16,223 nt of DNA, taken from NCBI GenBank assembly GCA_030151925.1, contig JASLCY010000375.1, positions 1 through 16,223 of the forward strand. Direction: 5' to 3'. This stretch comes from Oligoflexus sp. (GTDB lineage: Bacteria > Bdellovibrionota_B > Oligoflexia > Oligoflexales > Oligoflexaceae). The position numbers and the translations under genes were made by a program. Shown piece after piece: positions 14,106 to 16,223 of this stretch (its first letter is position 1; every line of letters starts with the position of its first letter). Below the pieces are notes generated by a model. It did not search any database. It was not told the DNA's origin and saw nothing but the letters and a program-made list of their open reading frames with translations.

Positions 14106-15695
14106 TCAGGACGGACAGGGATATTTCGCCTTCAGACTCTGTCCCCAGACGTTGTTCCAGAAGCTCGCGATCAATTGCGACGTCGCTTCGGGATCGGTGA
14201 CGATCACTCCGAACTCCTGCAGGTTCGAAGGATAGAGATTGTGTGAACCGATATAGAACGCGCTCTCGTCGACGATGAGCAGCTTCGCATGAGTCCCTAT
14301 CGTCCTCTGCAGCAGTCCCGCATCCCAGTTCGAGAAATCGGAGAAGCGGAAAGGCGCGTATTCGATGGCCTCGCAGGCCAGGGTCCGCGCCTTGGCGTCG
14401 GAGACTCCGCGCGCCGCCGCGATCGCCGACCTGACCTTACCGAAGATCGAAGCATAAGCCCGGCCGCCGTCGGTCGTGCCGTAGCCGTCCGGCGTCGGGT
14501 ATTTGTTGGATTGCACGATCTTGATGTGAACGCCGCGGACCGCGGCGCGGATCAGGCTGTCTTCCACGTAGGACCTGGTGAGGTTCGTGACGAGCACGTT
14601 GTAGAGATCCTGCTGATCGATATAGATCGAATTCTGAGCGAGGTCGATCAATCCGTTCAAGGCGTCTTCCGAAGGATTGTCGCCGAAAGCCCCGAGCCGC
14701 CCGACCGTGATGGCCTTCTTGTTCCCCGGGGTATGCGAGGGCATGCTGAACGGCTCGAACTTATTCGCCGCCGCGGGATAATAGCTTTCGCTGTTGTGCG
14801 GCATGGTCCAGAGCGTGTTCGCAAAGTCGCGCGCCGCCGAGGCCGCTTCCCCGTGGTATTCCATGCTGATGTCGGTAACGGGCTGCGCGTTCAGATAGGC
14901 TTCGCTCCAGAGGTTGTGCCCGCCGGAGATCACCCTATCCCCATCGGCCGCGACGATCTTCGCGTGGTTCCAGCTGAGGCGTCCTGGATTCATATAAGCC
15001 AGGTTTATCTGGAGGCGGCTGATATCGCCCCCGCGGGCCGCAACATCGTTGACGATCTCTTTCAGCGCGCGATCGGTCGAATAAAGGGGATTCGGCAAAG
15101 CGGGTTTCGCCCCGGAAAACAGCAGGCGGATCGAAGGTACGTCCGCTTTTTGGCTGACGAAGGAGATCGCGTTGATGATAGCCTCACGGAACTGCCCAGT
15201 TGGCAGAGCGAGAGACGTAATATCAAGTTCATGCTCGGCGGACACCATCACCTTATAGTAGCGGTCCACGAGATGGTCGGCCGGATAGAGGCAGAGTTTA
15301 GCCGGCGCGTCACCCGGCTTGGCCACCGAGGCCTCGAGCTCCCCGCATTGAGTGAGGCCTTCGCAATCGCCGTCGCTCTCGCAGCTGAGGCGTTTGAAGC
15401 TCGCATTGCAGCGTGCGTCGCCCGCATCGCAGTCGACCCCCTTGGGGATGTCGCTCAAGGGAATGCCCCAAAGCCCCGGGCTCTGGATCAACCAATCGTC
15501 GTTCAAAGAGATTGAAGTCTCGGCCCAAATCGGCCCCTGGTCATGCGGAAAGTCTTTTTGGAGGCGGGCTACCAGCCCCACGCGAATGCTCTCGGCCCTG
15601 GTGCTTAGGCTTTCCGTATGCGATGAATCCGGCTTAAGGCCGCACGACATCAAAAGACTAAGGCAGGCGAGCGCGACGAGTCCGTTCCTGGACAT
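14106..15695 (-). CDS. Phospholipase D-like lipoprotein with Cys-rich insert
   Basis: A 529-residue exported protein. Seen: a signal peptide with lipobox LMSC at 15-18; a Cys-rich segment at 89-135 with six cysteines (89, 96, 105, 111, 117, 135); and two complete HKD motifs, H244-x-K246-x4-D251 (NHAKIVAAD) and H469-x-K471-x4-D476 (THAKLLIVD), each followed by the usual G(G/S)HNL. Both catalytic halves are intact, so it should be an active phosphodiesterase or transphosphatidylase on phospholipids, or possibly a nuclease, anchored in the outer membrane or periplasm. The Cys-rich part, with its C-x5-C-x5-C run, recalls small disulfide modules of Dickkopf-N type. GAGG lies six bases before the ATG. 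Cardiolipin synthase is unlikely because there are no transmembrane helices. Confidence 0.87.
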   Translation of the reverse strand: MSRNGLVALACLSLLMSCGLKPDSSHTESLSTRAESIRVGLVARLQKDFPHDQGPIWAETSISLNDDWLIQSPGLWGIPLSDIPKGVDCDAGDARCNASFKRLSCESDGDCEGLTQCGELEASVAKPGDAPAKLCLYPADHLVDRYYKVMVSAEHELDITSLALPTGQFREAIINAISFVSQKADVPSIRLLFSGAKPALPNPLYSTDRALKEIVNDVAARGGDISRLQINLAYMNPGRLSWNHAKIVAADGDRVISGGHNLWSEAYLNAQPVTDISMEYHGEAASAARDFANTLWTMPHNSESYYPAAANKFEPFSMPSHTPGNKKAITVGRLGAFGDNPSEDALNGLIDLAQNSIYIDQQDLYNVLVTNLTRSYVEDSLIRAAVRGVHIKIVQSNKYPTPDGYGTTDGGRAYASIFGKVRSAIAAARGVSDAKARTLACEAIEYAPFRFSDFSNWDAGLLQRTIGTHAKLLIVDESAFYIGSHNLYPSNLQEFGVIVTDPEATSQLIASFWNNVWGQSLKAKYPCPS

Positions 15696-15704
15696 GAAAA
15701 ACCT

Positions 15705-15742
15705 CGTGATAGAATAGAAATTCCTGCTCTATCCGTATCACG
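15705..15742 (-). repeat. Inverted repeat in the leader of the phospholipase D gene
   Basis: Arms CGTGATA (15705-15711) and TATCACG (15736-15742) are perfect seven-base complements, with a shorter ATAG/CTAT pairing inside. On the leftward transcript the arm ends just before the GAGG ribosome site of the phospholipase D-like gene. It may be an operator or a leader hairpin. Confidence 0.4.
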
Positions 15743-15787
15743 GAGGAGACGTTTTCCAAAACAGCTTTATTCGTGTACGCCGAGGGG

Positions 15788-15807
15788 GTTCGCCATAGAA
15801 CGCGAAC
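15788..15807. repeat. Short inverted repeat between HAD and phospholipase D genes
   Basis: GTTCGC (15788-15793) and GCGAAC (15802-15807) flank eight bases. There is no T-run in the direction that would end the HAD transcript, so it is not a clear terminator. The rest of this 193-base gap holds no gene or convincing promoter. Confidence 0.3.
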
Positions 15808-15888
15808 TTGCTTGCGGGTTGAGGCCCTTGTTCTTTTTTTGAAATTCCCCTGTAACCTCATCGCCCCATACACTACGCGGTCAATATA

Positions 15889-16223
15889 TCATGAACCCAA
15901 TTTAAAGCGCCGCGCGAGTTCCGTCCCTTCGAAGGCGTCGAGGCTCTGGATCTTCCCATCGCAAAAGTCGAAGACGGTGCTGTTGAAGAGTTCGCCTTCC
16001 GGGACGGCGACGACCTTCATGCGTGCGGCCTTCGCCGCGATAGCCCCCATGAGCGAGTCCTCGAACACCAGGCAGTGCTGCGGCCCGACACCGAGCCTTT
16101 GCGCGGTCTTAATATAAACCTCGGGGTGCGGTTTCCCGTATTCCTCGAGCTCCGCCGATTGCAGGAAACGAAAGTACGGCATGAGGCCCAGAGCATCGAT
16201 CGCGGCATCGATCAACCTTTGCG
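15889..16223 (-). CDS. HAD-superfamily sugar phosphatase (HxpB/YniC-like), N-terminus outside window
   Basis: The reading frame runs open from the right window edge to the TGA at 15889-15891, giving the C-terminal part of about 110 residues. Seen: the HAD motif III Lys in EYGKPHPEVY and the motif IV acidic pair in VFEDSLMGAIAAKAARM, with the VVAVPE strand that follows. These closely resemble hexitol/2-deoxyglucose-6-phosphatase HxpB (YniC) and beta-phosphoglucomutase relatives. The nucleophile DxD motif and cap domain are beyond the edge. An internal TTG at 16215 is not the real start, because the family needs the missing N-terminal half. It is a cytoplasmic housekeeping-type enzyme, probably unrelated to the metabolite locus. 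Confidence 0.85.
   Translation of the reverse strand, partial: QRLIDAAIDALGLMPYFRFLQSAELEEYGKPHPEVYIKTAQRLGVGPQHCLVFEDSLMGAIAAKAARMKVVAVPEGELFNSTVFDFCDGKIQSLDAFEGTELARRFKLGS

Noticed and set aside
15788..15840. Rho-independent terminator ahead of the run of T at 15834-15840
   Set aside because: The T-run follows only on the plus strand, where no gene ends. The hairpin arms are six bases and far from the run.

Overview
The window is high-GC DNA from a Gram-negative bacterium. Two secreted proteins carry signal peptides with lipoboxes, and one ABC transporter is of the LolD/MacB type. The sensor kinase built like CheA, the lipoproteins and the Cys-rich phospholipase D would suit a Bdellovibrionota/Oligoflexia or Myxococcota-like genome. 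No marker gene settles the taxon, so this is only an impression.

Left part (1-10115): two divergent operons that look like one specialised-metabolite locus. Leftward from about 3112 lie a stand-alone amino-acid adenylation enzyme, a LolD-like ABC ATPase and an FtsX/MacB-type permease that runs off the window. Both junctions are ATGA stop/start overlaps. Rightward from 3234 lies a nine-gene operon: fatty-acyl-AMP ligase, ICMT-type membrane methyltransferase, KAS III-like enzyme with an altered active site, AurF-type diiron N-oxygenase, discrete acyl carrier protein, FAR/thioester-reductase-like SDR, Sfp-type phosphopantetheinyl transferase, ferritin-like diiron protein, and a second carrier protein. 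Spacings run from 4-nt overlaps to 27 nt. The set gives two activation routes (amino acid and fatty acid), two carrier proteins and the enzyme that primes them, two non-haem diiron proteins, a condensing or acyl-transferring enzyme, a reductive-release candidate, a methyltransferase and an exporter. The inferred product is an exported, N-oxygenated, fatty-acylated amino-acid derivative. I do not recognise it as a characterised cluster.

Middle (10104-12587): one large leftward sensor kinase (double Cache, PAS, Hpt, CheA-like ATPase) that converges on the operon and overlaps its last gene by 12 bp. No response regulator is present.

Right part (12588-16223): a rightward lipoprotein of unknown function, then three leftward genes. 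These are an orphan gluconate 2-dehydrogenase subunit 3-like protein, a lipoprotein with two HKD phospholipase D motifs and a Cys-rich insert, and a HAD phosphatase cut by the window end. A strong two-tier hairpin sits directly against the start codon of the subunit 3-like gene and encloses its ribosome binding site. There are no RNA genes, insertion sequences or CRISPR arrays that I can see. No gene-free stretch exceeds 300 bases.
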